Source: an uncultured Actinomycetes bacterium (lineage in GTDB: Bacteria; Actinomycetota; Actinomycetes; Nanopelagicales; Nanopelagicaceae). Taken from it: DNA of 14,035 nt. Of this stretch, positions 14,002 through 14,035 are shown in pieces (positions within the stretch are counted from its first letter, which is position 1; each line of letters opens with the position of its first letter). The notes beneath the pieces were generated by a model. The model was given only the letters and a program-made list of their open reading frames with translations. It was not told where the DNA came from and searched no databases. A program made the position numbers and the translations under genes. The DNA lies in the NCBI GenBank assembly GCA_903922325.1, contig CAIXTG010000186.1, positions 1 through 14,035 on the forward strand, read 5' to 3'.

Positions 14002-14035
14002 ATAAATCAATTTGCGTAGTTTATCTTTAATTAGC

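Noticed and set aside
1..14035. Search for CRISPR arrays, insertion sequences, prophage genes, tRNAs or defence and toxin systems.
   Set aside because: No regularly spaced repeats, transposase-like proteins, cloverleaf sequences or toxin-antitoxin-sized gene pairs are visible; the window is conserved housekeeping sequence.

Overview
The window is a stretch of ordinary chromosomal core genome, almost fully coding, and most likely from a low-GC actinobacterium. Freshwater Nanopelagicales (acI-type, such as Planktophila/Nanopelagicus) are my best guess. The gene order matches the conserved actinobacterial block yebC-ruvC-ruvA-ruvB-secD-secF-rsh-(DUF349)-MBL-hisS-aspS-(DUF948)-alaS. The DUF349 protein has the N-terminal region I associate with actinobacterial members, and the AspRS resembles the mycobacterial type. 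Base composition looks moderate rather than GC-rich, and intergenic gaps are very short (several start/stop overlaps), which fits a streamlined genome. The organism call is inference from synteny and sequence style, not from a database search.

Layout, reading the minus strand from the right. At 13236-13988 is the translation factor/regulator yebC, followed by the Holliday-junction operon ruvC-ruvA-ruvB (13205 down to 11003, joined by ATGA and TAATG overlaps). Next come secD-secF (10991-8394), the proton-driven accessory module of the Sec translocon, and a bifunctional (p)ppGpp synthetase/hydrolase, rsh (8341-6179). A single plus-strand gene, a DUF349-repeat protein (4854-6167), meets rsh tail to tail with 11 bases between them. 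A 226-base divergent control region (4628-4853) then separates it from a second minus-strand operon: metallo-beta-lactamase hydrolase, hisS, aspS, a small DUF948 membrane protein, and the N-terminal part of alaS, which runs off the left edge.

Functionally the window combines translation (three class II aminoacyl-tRNA synthetases and YebC), the stringent response (Rsh), protein export (SecDF) and recombination repair (RuvABC). No mobile element, CRISPR array, RNA gene, prophage or new multi-gene system is visible. The points worth a second look are regulatory or evolutionary: candidate leaderless promoters at rsh and ruvC, inverted repeats in the divergent region, absence of yajC and apt from the positions where relatives carry them, and a probable non-discriminating AspRS.
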